Both the position numbers and the translations under genes were made by a program. A model generated the notes under the pieces. The model was not told the origin of the DNA. It saw only the letters and a program-made list of their open reading frames with translations, and ran no database searches. DNA of 64,000 bases from Mallotus nudiflorus (Eukaryota; Streptophyta; Magnoliopsida; Malpighiales; Euphorbiaceae). The stretch is from assembly GCA_947683625.1 (NCBI GenBank), contig CANTUR010000049.1, positions 10,270,501 to 10,334,500 of the forward strand. The letters run 5' to 3'. The stretch's first letter is position 1. Each line of letters begins with the position of its first letter. Positions 47,028 through 56,730 of the stretch are shown piece by piece.

Positions 47028-47097
47028 CTGCCAAATCATTATTAATTTTTTTTTTACTTTCATTAAATGATAAAGTACTAATGAATTTGCTTTTTAC
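47028..47097 (-). other. Predicted intron 2 of antisense gene (70 bp)
   Basis: On the minus strand it starts GTAAAAAGC and ends GATTTGGCAG, with an A/T-rich body. Removal is in phase 0 and joins two blocks that are adjacent in PMD proteins. Confidence 0.6.
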
Positions 47098-47256
47098 CAT
47101 GTACCAATTAATAATGTTCAATTCATCATGATATGTCTGAAGAGTATACTCAGTGCTAGCTAAATAGGAGGAGCCCCATCTCTACATCAAAGGGAGACTC
47201 CTATCAGAACTAATAGCATCAAACCCCCTTATTAACCCAATCTCTATACTCCAGAT

Positions 47257-47328
47257 CTAAAAGAAAAAATAAATTAGCAAATCATACAAAAAGTAAGGAT
47301 ATTGACAAATAGAGAAAAGATGACATAC
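47257..47328 (-). other. Predicted intron 1 of antisense gene (72 bp)
   Basis: On the minus strand it starts GTATGTCATC, has a branch-like TGCTAAT 17-24 bases before the end, and ends TTTTTTCTTTTAG. It lies in phase 0 between CDFWHTLH and IWSIEIG. Read through, it gives a stop after a stretch unlike any PMD. Confidence 0.7.
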
Positions 47329-48060
47329 ATGTAAGGTATGCCAAAAGTCGCACATTGTAATAGCATCTTTGCAGATAGCATCCAGACTATAGTAAAGGTT
47401 GGCTAATGCGATGGATCCCCAATCAAGGGTAGTAACTTGACTTAAGTCACGAAGAGGGCCAAGTAAAGCAATGTTGATCTCATGACCAGTCTCATAAAAA
47501 AAGGTCACACCTAGTAGGATCAGGACAAAACACCTCACCTTTTGAGCAATATGATGAGGAGTAGTAGCAGAAAGACGTTTAAATCCCTCGACTAAATATG
47601 AAAGAAGAACATTCTTCCAGTTCTTCCATGATGGAATAAACTTTATCAACCCATGCACGTACCGACTCCGTGCATCCTCAGGCAGACTGCAATAGCTAAT
47701 GTAAAAATGAACAAGACTACCCCAAAGTCAATCCCAGTAATGGCAAAAAAGCTCATAGGAGAAACAATTAGCTAGCTTACACAAATGTGGAAAGTGTGGG
47801 TAGTATCCATCCATCACTTAATTAGAGTAAATAAAGAATAGCGATTAGACTTGTCTTTAGTTGATGGAAGCACATCAATGAAATAAATAAATTGAAAAGA
47901 TGAAATGCTACCTCATTATCCACATCTCTACACCTGTGGAGGTGTAAATTAGTTAATGGAAGGCTGGTTAAGCCTTCTTGAAGTCTGAGATCATTCTAAG
48001 GAAAATGGAGGGGTTGAAAGACTAGGTTTGCTGGGATTCCAACTCCCTTATGTAGTCTCT

Positions 48061-48714
48061 ATTGTGGGTCAGTTATAGGATTTGACAAATCACAAATCAG
48101 ACATTAGATGATCAAGAAATCAAAAGAAAAAGAATCAATGCAAAGGAAGAATGGAAAAGGAAAGAAAAGGAAGAAAGAGTAAGAAATGAAGGTGACATGC
48201 AAAAAGGGAAGGAATTTATAAAGTGGAAAATATCTACTTTGGTCCACTATCTTTACTTACACTTAGATCCAAGTTATTTTGTTGCAATTTGGTCCATACT
48301 TGCATTTTGATTATGAATTTATTCCTAATTAAATCATATTATATATTCATCTGATTAATAATTCATGAAATTATTAATGTGCATAATCAGTTTGTAATTC
48401 TGAATTCTCTGTTAAGTACAGAATACAAAACACAATTACATAATTTAATTTTGCATTTTACATGCATCACCTCAAATCAAAGGATTTTAAACTTATATGC
48501 TGCAAATTAGCTATGATAAAAATTCCACGCCATTATGTTATGTACTGCATAATAGTCATAACCTTTACTATGTTATGTGTTGTATAGCAGTTATAACATA
48601 AGTTGCCAAATTTATAATTTGTAAGATGCTTCGTGAGATCTATAGCATATTTGAAAGTCGCACTTTTGCTAGTAGCTATACTGTAGTTACAACCTTTTTT
48701 TGAAAAATAATCAT
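48061..48714. other. Tat-B 3' region before the tandem array
   Basis: AT-rich. 48160..48240 is purine-rich (aaagaaaaggaagaaag). About 48530..48600 has two diverged copies of 'tatgttatgtNNtgNataNNNgtNataac'. Part of an antisense 142-codon frame (48533..48961) runs into it from the array. No gene is recognised. Confidence 0.45.
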
Positions 48715-49000
48715 TAGACGTCCTATAGGGAATATAACAAAACTCATTTTCGCTAGACATCCCATAGGGAATATAGCAAGCTTCATTGCATACATCATTA
48801 GACATTCTATAGAGAATATAACGAAACTCATTTTCTCTAGACATCCCATAGGGCATATAGCAAGCTTCATTGCATACATCATTAGATGTTCCACAAGGAA
48901 TATAATAAAACTCATTTTCACTTGATGTCCCATAAGGAATATAATAAAATTTCATTATCACTAGATGTCCTAAAGGAAATATGGTGCAATTCGCTAAACA
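48715..49000. repeat. Alternating 39/45-bp tandem array in Tat-B 3' region
   Basis: Unit starts 'tagacNtcc' fall at 48715, 48754, 48799, 48838, 48883, 48922 and 48962, giving steps of 39, 45, 39, 45, 39 and 40 bp, so a higher-order repeat of 84 bp. A further diverged copy lies near 49123..49160. Read on the minus strand it is in frame: 142 codons open from 48961 to 48533, with alternating NEFCYIPYGMSS and NDVCNEACYIPYGMS blocks. Whether this was ever translated is unknown. Confidence 0.85.
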
Positions 49001-49290
49001 CTACACAGTAGTTATTGTATTGTTATTAAATCTTCCGCAGGAACTTTAACACTTCTTTATATTTGCAAATTGCTAAACATCCCTCACAGAATATGGCAAA
49101 ATTCATTTGCATAAATTTCATTAGACGTTCCATAGGGTATATAGTGAAACTTGTTAAACATTACATTCACTTAAAATTGCATAGCAATTTAATCATTAAT
49201 CTGTCAATTAGGAGACAATTAGGTATCCTGATTCTTTCCTTTAAAATTATGTGCTTCTAGTGTTTTGCCACAATTTGTAAAGTAAACAGC

Positions 49291-49305
49291 GAAAAAGGGG
49301 GTAAC
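49291..49305 (+). promoter_or_regulatory. Tat-B polypurine tract
   Basis: 'gaaaaagggggtaac' directly precedes the 3' LTR, in the same place and with the same ending (aac) as in Tat-A. Confidence 0.75.
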
Positions 49306-51448
49306 TGTAAGCACCCAATTTCGTGATGCAATTGTGCATAGTGTGACGAAAGCCCCTATAATGAAAAATGAATCGAGAAATTAATCTCTAGTATTGAAAT
49401 TTAAGATTTCAAGGAATAAATTATAGTGTTTTTGGAACTAATTGCAAAATATTGATTCTAGAAATGTTTTTTTTTTTTTTGCAAATTTTTAATTTTTTGG
49501 GTCTGATGAGCAATTTGCCAGTTGGCATTTAGCTAATGCTAACCAAAATTGGCATAATGTCGATCAACATTCACCATATGCCAATTAGCATTAGCCAAAT
49601 GCCAATTAGCATTGGCCTAATGCCGATTGACATTGGCCTAGTGTCGATTAATATTAGCCTAATATCAATCAGCATTAGCCAAATGCCAATGGCATTACAG
49701 GACATTTGCAATTTTTTAGTATTTTTCTATTTTCTGATCGGTCAAAATTGTATTTTAATTATTTTTTTAAAAGATAATTGTGTTTACACATTCAAAATGT
49801 GTAAATACTTTCAAAAATAAAAAATCTATGCTCGTTCCTGAAATTGAGGAGAATTAGCTCCACAAGTCTCTTAATAAAAGGTAGAGACTATGTGAGTGAG
49901 GGAGGATGAGCTCCTCATAGTGAAAAAAACCTAGAGAGAAAAATCACAGAGAAAAGCCAAAAAGAAAAAAAACTAGTTTTCTTTACTGCATAGAAAAGAA
50001 AAAAACAAAAAGCAAGCTCTTTTGTTTTTAGTAGTCCATAGATCAATCAATGTAGAGTCAATTCTCAAAATAGTGAAATTCCATTCTGAAGGCAATCAAA
50101 CAGCATTTGCATAGCATCTCTTTATCCATTTTCCCTCTTTGATTTCTTTGATTTTTTTATTTTTGTTTTATTGCTTCTTTAATTTACTAACGTGAATTGT
50201 GGTTCCTATGTTTTTTTTTTTATTTTGATTCAATTGGGATTTGAGGTGGACATTGCCTAAATAATCAGGAGCAAAGATCCATGGAATGCCATTATGTTGA
50301 ACTGTGATTAGATCTAGGGTTTTATCTTTCTATGATTATTATTTTCTTTATGTTTGATGTGTTTAATTCATTTGGGTTTGTACTTAATTTTAATTCTAGT
50401 ACGTAGTGTGTAATAGCCCCAGTAGTGGAAAATAGTAAAGATTTTATTTTTTTTTCGTTCTTTAAAATTGGTTAGTAAATTAGGTTTAATTTGGTAATTT
50501 TCCATTAAAATTAATGGTGACAGTAGTTAATCAGGGTTCATGAAATTGATTTAGGGTTTTTAGGAAATTAGAAAAATGTATGTTTGATCTATTTCTTTAT
50601 GTTTTATTTGTTTTGGGCTTTTTTTTTTAATGTTTTTATCCTTTTGGGCCCCAAGGCCACGATAAGTTCAAACCCATTAAATTAAAAAATGGGCTTAAAA
50701 TGGTTTAGGTTAATTAATTTAAAATTAATTTAGGTCCATTTAGGTCAAATTAGATTTAGGCCCACCTTTTAGTCAATGAAATTAATTTAGACTTAGATAA
50801 GCCTAATAAAGCATTTTTTATTTATTTTCTAAAATAAGTAAACTTTAGCCCACTCTTATTTAATTAAAACTGATTAGAACTAAGCTCATTTTAAGTTTAG
50901 TTTATGTCTTTAAAATTTGTATACTCAGACCCACTTTTAAATAATTACAATCAATAGACTTAAGCTCACTAACTAATAAAAAATGTAGGCCCACCTTTGG
51001 TCTATTTTAACTTGTAAATAAAAAATGTAAATTTAGCTAACTTTCAATAAAATTACATAGTTTAGACTTAGGAACGATGCATTTGAATACATTTTTTATG
51101 TGTGATTTTATTAACTAGATGCATTAGGGTTAGATGGATGTTCAAGTAGGGTTTAATAAAATTGCATATAATTAGAGAATGAAGTAATGATTTATAAAGT
51201 AATTCTAAATGAACAAGAGACTAAAAAAAATTAGTATTCCATTCCCAGAATCTCCTAATTGGTGGTGCTAACTTTTTTTTAGAGAATCAAGTGCCACCAA
51301 TCGAATTGTTCCAGTTATTACCTTGGGTGGCGACTCCTTATCTCCACGCTATGACTTTATGGCATAGTAGTGTGCTCTCTAAAACCTTGAGGCTAAACAG
51401 TGTCGTGGTTGCTAAAATCTTGGATGCATGCTAAACCCGCCATTTACA
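49306..51448 (+). repeat. Tat-B 3' LTR
   Basis: TGTAAGCACCCAATTTCGTG ... CCATTTACA, 2143 bp, collinear with the 5' LTR. It is longer mainly because of extra palindromic units at 49532..49698. Many substitutions separate the two LTRs, so the insertion is old, older than the Athila-1 it contains. Confidence 0.9.
49532..49698 (+). repeat. 21-bp palindromic tandem units in Tat-B 3' LTR
   Basis: About eight units of the form AATGCCAATtaGCATTggcct, against six in the 5' LTR. Unit ends alternate 'agccaa' and 'gcct'. A further half-unit ('gccagttggc') precedes the array at 49518. Confidence 0.85.
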
Positions 51449-52319
51449 ATGTGGAAGACTAACGGGCTTATAGTGGCTAAATCATATCAAATTAGGTGTG
51501 GGAATTGATCTAGATGCCACAGCAACAGCCATAAGAGCAGTGCTTGGCTTGGCATTCAATCTAACAATCATAGGAGAGATTAATACTTGTATCTCCAATA
51601 AATAAATGTCTCTTCAAATGCAAAGGCTGAAATTTATTAAACAAGCAAATATTAATTCCAATAGTTCAACAGTGCATATCCATGCAATTTGGTCCCAAAT
51701 ATTGCCACCGTTGTCATCGATGTCTTCCTTTCACCTATGCAATACCGACACCGTCATCGTCGTCAATGCCTTCCATCCACCTCTACAATTCTGCCACCTT
51801 CATCGTCATTATCTTCCGTCTTATTCAATATGACATCACCGGTGTTGACACTTCTTGGATCTCCCCTCGTCTCACTCAACCATCGCACTACCTCCTCACA
51901 TTTTGATCCCTCCGCTGATCAGTCACGTATTGTACTATTTTTTTTTGTTTCTTTTAGGTTTTTATTTGCCATGTTTTAATTTTTTGCCATTAGATTAATA
52001 ATGGATGTGACAGTTAAAAATGAAAGTTCAAATTTGCCCTTGTCGCATCAACAAAATTAAAGGAGTTGCTGAAAAATGTCTTTTTATGTTAACGGTGTAT
52101 ACTTTAGGGTAAGTCTTTCTCACGAAATAAACCATATGCCTCTATCTAAAAATGGGTCAAACCACAAGTTATTTATTTCTATTTTCCCCTTAATTTTTTT
52201 TTTGTAAGGATGGACCAATAATTATAGTAAAATCTTAGAGAATGATAGTGATTATCCCTAATTTTTATGTTATTTGATATTTTATGTAAATATAACAAGT
52301 TAGTTGCAAAATTTGCTGG
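51449..52319. other. Flank between Tat-B and the ZHD neighbourhood
   Basis: About 51480..51610 reads open in one + frame (KLGVGIDLDATATAIRAVLG, LAFNLTIIGE). This could be an exon fragment of an older gene or repeat; I do not recognise it. 51700..51920 is C/T-rich with three overlapping open frames of similar length, which argues against coding. The rest is AT-rich. Confidence 0.35.
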
Positions 52320-52545
52320 TACTAACGAGTTGAGAATAGTGCTCATGTCTTCATTTTTCAATAGTGTGAGTGGTCTTTTACTGGCAGAAAGGGGAATTAT
52401 GTGGCTTATCAGTTAGCAAAAAGGCCCGCCTAATGGCGATTCTCAAGTTTTGGCCGAGAGTTACCAGCTAGCATAGCTATTGTTGTTTTAGCGAATTTTG
52501 TACCTCTGTTTGCTTTGGCTTGTTTGTTTGTGTAGCTTCAATTTC
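52320..52545 (+). pseudogene. Weak LINE-type RNase H-like C-terminal remnant
   Basis: Around 52385..52440 a frame reads RKGNYVAYQLAKRPA. This resembles the 'R-GN-VAH-LAK' end of the RNase H-like domain found in plant LINE polyproteins and their relatives. It is followed after a stop by WRFSSFGRELPASIA, comparable to the usual '-WFEDCPP-I' stretch. Nothing of a LINE RT is present nearby. Short and decayed; a chance match is possible. Confidence 0.35.
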
Positions 52546-53282
52546 CCATAACAAAAATGAAATGTAATAATTGAAATTGTGAAAATACCCTCATCATCGG
52601 TAGAAAGCCTTGCTCAATCAAAATCTTGATTTAATTAGTGCAAGTTCTAAAAGAATTTTTAAAATATCTTTACAATTGGAAAAAAAATTATTACGAACAT
52701 TTGTTGCATTAATGGGTAGAGAGATACTTTTATTTAAGTTATGTTTTGAATTTAAGTTCTAATATATACAGTCATATTAAATAGATGTTGAGTGCTATTT
52801 ACTATTTTTATAATTTTAAAATTTAATTGGTTCTACATATGTAAAAAAAATAAAATTAAAAAAAACATATTGAGGAATTTATGGAAAAATGATTTACAAT
52901 TTTATTTTTTTCCATCTTCTATCACAAAAAAAATATTAGTCATTTAGTGGTTTCATACTGTAACTTCTCAATAATTCTATCAGACAGCAACACACCTTTG
53001 CAATTAGCAACGGAACCACAAGTCTTCAGGTATCTTCATCAAAGAAAACGACCAATGGACTAAACAAAAAAGCATGATGCATAATTTGAGTAGTCACTTC
53101 AATACATTTTTGGTTAAAATATTAGCTACTACATGCAAACCAAGTTCCTAAAATCACCACATTTTCTGTTTAAGAAAGAAAGAAGATGGAATTACAACAA
53201 AGCAGCGATAAAAAGACCCAAATAAAATAAGAGATAATTAAAGGAAGGAAACAAAAATGAAATTCTCATAATCTGTCTCTTA
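52546..53282. other. AT-rich DNA downstream of the ZHD gene
   Basis: No gene is seen. On the minus strand this holds the 3' untranslated region of the ZHD gene. RC-AATAAA-like 'tttatt' occurs near 52899 and 52729, but I cannot pick the poly(A) site. Confidence 0.4.
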
Positions 53283-53816
53283 TTATGTTGTAAGAGAAGA
53301 TGCATTTCCGGTAGAAGCAGAAGAAGATGTAGAATTCTTATGATTATGCATCCACACCTTAAAAACTTGTCTGCTCACTCCAACTCCTCTACAAAACCTC
53401 TCAACTTCGTCTTCCTCATCTTTTCTCTGCAACTTCCATCCTAGCTTTTCTGCAAATGCCAACATCTTCTCTTTCTGCTCTACTGTAAATTTTGTCCTCA
53501 ATCGCTTCGTCTTTCCACCGATCCTTTCACCTTCCCCAGGTGACTCAACTACCATTGGCAGCCTCCTGCCAACATCTCCGTAGTCCATCAATTCAACAAC
53601 TGTTGTCTCAGGTTGAATGTTGCGGCTCCGGCTACTGCTATATGTCATCTTGCGGTGGAAATTGCGATGGCAGCCGCACGCAGCACACAGAAGGTTTGAA
53701 GGAGAGGTGTCGTCAAGTGTAAACTCGCCACATCCGTCGGTGGCATAGCTTCCGAGGCCTGCTGCATGATTTCTCAGGCATTCCTTGTATAGATCATTTG
53801 TGTTATCACTTTCCAT
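53283..53816 (-). CDS. Zinc-finger homeodomain (ZF-HD/ZHD) transcription factor
   Basis: An intact single-exon frame of 177 codons with stop. Residues 9-56 form the ZF-HD dimerisation domain: YKECLRNHAAGLGSYATDGCGEF, then NLLCAACGCHRNFHRK, with the conserved Cys/His set (C13, H17, C29, C44, C47, C49, H50, H54). A linker (57-102, acidic and Ser-rich) follows, then a plant ZHD-type homeodomain at 104-161 (KRLRTKFTVEQKEKMLAFAE ... VSRQVFKVWMHNHKN). Family members normally read WMHNNK in helix 3; here the second Asn is His (H159). At 177 aa it is at the short end for ZHD proteins, whose genes are typically intronless, as here. ZHD proteins dimerise through the finger and bind ATTA-core sites in the nucleus. 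The start is the only ATG that includes the full finger domain. It is flanked by retroelement debris but keeps normal codon structure and no lesions, so it is probably functional. Confidence 0.95.
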   Translation of the reverse strand: MESDNTNDLYKECLRNHAAGLGSYATDGCGEFTLDDTSPSNLLCAACGCHRNFHRKMTYSSSRSRNIQPETTVVELMDYGDVGRRLPMVVESPGEGERIGGKTKRLRTKFTVEQKEKMLAFAEKLGWKLQRKDEEDEVERFCRGVGVSRQVFKVWMHNHKNSTSSSASTGNASSLTT

Positions 53817-53853
53817 CGCTCTCTCTCACTCACTCGCTCTCTCTCTCTATCTT
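53817..53853 (-). promoter_or_regulatory. GA-repeat 5' leader of the ZHD gene
   Basis: On the coding (minus) strand, a run of GAGA/GAGT repeats directly precedes the ATG ('gatagagagagagag' then 'gagtgagtgagagagag'). GA-rich leaders are common in plant regulatory genes and may bind GAGA-type BBR/BPC factors; that role is inference. Confidence 0.5.
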
Positions 53854-53904
53854 TTGGGTTGTATAATGGAGATGTCTATAAGACTTTGAATTACAATGGT
53901 GGTC

Positions 53905-53912
53905 CTATATAA
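53905..53912 (-). promoter_or_regulatory. TATA box of the ZHD gene
   Basis: On the minus strand 'attatatagg' lies about 90 bases upstream of the ATG, leaving room for a short leader of about 55-60 bases including the GA tract. Confidence 0.55.
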
Positions 53913-56533
53913 TTTTAATATTTACATATTTACTATAAGTTCCTTGGCTGTCTTCAACAATGTCTACTCGAGGGTTTTTTTTTTTTTTTTTTCCTTTTTT
54001 TTGGGTATTTTTTCAACCCTACTGATGTTATGTCTTTCACGTTTATTTTGTTGGAAATGTTGTTGAAGTTAAAAAATTATGAGTTATTCATTTTTTTGGC
54101 TTGAGAAATTTGTTTTAAAAAAAAAATTCTCAAAACATGGTGTCGGAATTAGGGTTAAGCATAAATCCAAGAGAACTTGAATGATCCTAAAAATTAAATT
54201 GAAATCTTTAAAATAAAAAATCTCTCAAATAAGCATATAATTTTTTTCAAATTGAATTGTCCTAGAATGAGTTTGAGGAATTTTAAATTTTTTAAACTTA
54301 GATACGTCTCAAAATATAAAAATAATTAAAATAAAATATCTTTTAATATTTCAATATTTATAAATTTATCACAAAATAAAACATAAACTACTAATTAATA
54401 AAAGGCGGGACTAAATGGTGATCTTTGTTTTACTTTTGCCTTTCTTCAATTTATTTTCTTGAGTGAAATTTTACATGGACTTGGATGAGCAACCTTCTGT
54501 CATAATCTATAGATAAATATTTACTCACATCCAAAAAAGAAAAAAAAAAAGAAAAGATCTGTCACAAACGTGCTTCGTTTTGGTCGTAAATCTTGGAGGG
54601 TATTACAGGAAAATTTGTCTTGGTTCATGAATGCGAACACCAAATTAGATACTTATGACTAATTACAGGAATACATTCAAAGGCATCTTTCTCTGACCTA
54701 GTGGGATCATTTTCTATGTGATCAAATGAGTTGGAATGTTTCTCTTTGCAATGTATCACACATATAATTCCCTAAATTATGTTATTATTATATATCTTTT
54801 TTTTTGGTCGAATATTATTATATATCATTAATAGAAAACAATTATTACATAATTTACTAGAATAGTAGTATCCATTAGGGTGAATTGTTTTTTTTTTTTG
54901 TTTTAATCTATTATATTATTTTATGTTTAACATTTAAAATATATTTATTTATTTTTAATATTTATAATAATTAATACTCATTAATCATTCTGTCAAAGAT
55001 TATTAATGTTTCTGTCATAGATAAAATAGTATACGAATTAAAAATGTTAAAGGTAAATAAATATTTTTTAAAATGTTATAAATGAAATTATGTAATAGGT
55101 TTAAACATTCCACCTATCTGTTATCCAACATAATCTGGTCAAAAAAAGAATCATTGATTTTCCTGTCTACTTCCAAAAATCCCATACCAATTACAAGAAG
55201 CGGAAAAAAATAATAATTACAATAACTGTGATATTATATCTGTACACAAAAAAAACCAATTTAGATGAAAGTTGGAGGGGCCCGGAGACGGCATGGGATT
55301 AAGCCAATAATTGTCGTCAGGAATTGAGAAACGAATTGCACTGTGTGACCATGTATGTCTATGGTGCTCCTTATAAGGAGTCTCTCTCTCTCTATTTGAC
55401 TGCTGATAAATCTACTAATATGTACTTTTATCAACTATTGGATGGAAATATGTTACATTATTTAATAAATAATAAGGATTATTAATAATGCAAAATCTAC
55501 ATTATTTAATATATATAATAAACACCTTCATGCTTTTTTTTTTTTATAGTCCTTATAATTTTAACAAATTATCCATATATGTATAGGAAAGGGACAATTT
55601 GAGGAGATTAAGTTTGGAGCAGCCGACTGTGATCAGAAAATTGGAAAACAAATTTCATGAAGTAGATAAAACTCGTTTCCTTAGTCAGAGATTTTTTATG
55701 CATGGAGCTGGTTTTACTCGAATGTTTCTTGATATACATAATTTAAATTGCTTGTCATATCACCCAATTTCAGTTTAACTATGCATTTAGATATCCATCC
55801 AATTACTTGCACAATATTAACGTCATTGGTTAAGGCATTGATTAGCAATTGGCATAAAGGATAGTTAAGACATGACAGCATTGCAAATAAAATAATCAAG
55901 ACAAGTAACACAAAGCAGATAAAGCAAACTAAGCAAGTAAATCAAACAAATGACACACAAAGCTTGCAAAATAATCAAGCCAAACAATAATAAAAATGAA
56001 AAATGAAAAAAATAAAATAAAGATTACAATGCTTGAAATTATATAATGTAATAAATATATCCAAATAAGAAAATAAATTAGAAGGCTTAAGCACTACAAC
56101 GCTTTAGAATTGCTCATTCTAATAGATACAAGAGATAAAGGACAACCTATTCTACAATCCCTGCAAAACAGAGGTTAATGCACACAAGTAGGCATTCCAG
56201 CTCTGCATTATCAAATAATGGCAATTAAATGTATATCCATTCTATCACAAGTAATTCATATAAGATTCTCGTGAAAAAATAAAATAATTAAGGCATGGAA
56301 GATAATCAAAACAAACAAATGATGATTGCACTAATGAGCATACATTATGTGGATGAATGATTAGGCCAAGTACCTCAAGTGATTTTCAAACACTGTTGAA
56401 ATTAAATGTTTATTCACAAGGTCATCGATACTTTTGTTAAATATCTTGAAAATGAGATTAAAATCATTTTAAAGTAAAAACTAAAAATATTAATTTTACA
56501 TGAAAGGAAAATAAAGATTGCAAGCTTTGTAAT
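53913..56533. other. AT-rich DNA upstream of the ZHD gene
   Basis: No gene is seen. It has poly(T) near 53980..54002, (CT)n at 55381..55394, and a less AT-rich island at 55265..55400 ('gttggaggggcccggagacgg') whose role is unclear. 55560..55700 has some non-random look but no recognised coding. Confidence 0.4.
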
Positions 56534-56730
56534 AAAAACATAGACTTCATAAAAATGCAAACTTTTATAGTAAAAGATGAGGATTTCATAGTCAAAATAT
56601 AAACTTTATGATAAAAATACAATTTTATAATAAAACTACAAATTTAGAGTAAAAAAGTAAATTTTATGATAAAAATGCAAACTTTATAGTAAAATTGTAA
56701 ACTCAATGTTAAAAATGCGAACTTTATGAG
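56534..56730 (+). repeat. 20-bp tandem repeat, about 10 diverged copies
   Basis: Units of 17-22 bp with consensus near AAAAATGCAAACTTTATAGT ('aaaaatgcaaacttttatagt', 'aaaatataaactttatgat', 'aaaaatgcgaactttatgag'). No coding value. A trinucleotide (AAT)n tract follows at 56915..56935. Confidence 0.7.

Larger units (their letters stand above)
46330..48060 (-). pseudogene. Antisense plant-mobile-domain (PMD) gene of Tat-B, spliced, decayed
   Basis: On the strand opposite gag-pol, an open stretch from about 47735 down to 47329 reads CSLPEDARSRYVHGLIKFI, then VRCFVLILLGVTFFYE, INIALLGPLRDLSQV, LDWGSIALANLYYSLDA, CDFWHTLH. This is the pattern of the plant mobile domain (hydrophobic LLG, Y/L-x-PLLxDL, WGSA-LA-LYR-L). 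A 72-bp intron (47257..47328) removed in phase 0 continues it with IWSIEIGLIRGF, matching the family's Q-W-x-x-E step. A second intron (47028..47097) joins NIINWYM to a block with FMASAVRLEFMRVLLPRYG and MWYLGE. A third (46619..46689) leads to KIHSFVNKVTEKEAEIAQEA and a low-complexity tail. About six stops interrupt exons 2-4 and the N-terminal part (47740..48060). PMD proteins occur both as host factors (MAIN/MAIL family) and in transposons. Confidence 0.72.
23854..51448 (+). mobile_element. Tat-B: large Tat/Ogre-like Gypsy element with nested insertions
   Basis: Order: LTR, PBS, leader, gag, LTR fragment insertion, protease, RT, RNase H, archaeal-type RNase H, integrase, tandem 'aaagggc' repeats, Athila-1 insertion (34147..45485), antisense gene region, tandem array, polypurine tract, LTR. 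The second RNase H and the PBS type place it in the Tat lineage. Flanking five bases are atata (left) and atgtg (right), compatible with a decayed target duplication but not proof. Removing the Athila insertion leaves about 16 kb. Confidence 0.9.

Noticed and set aside
51606..51979. Three overlapping frames near the ZHD gene as a host gene
   Set aside because: Three frames of similar length over C/T-rich DNA with no known motif; this is typical of low-complexity composition.
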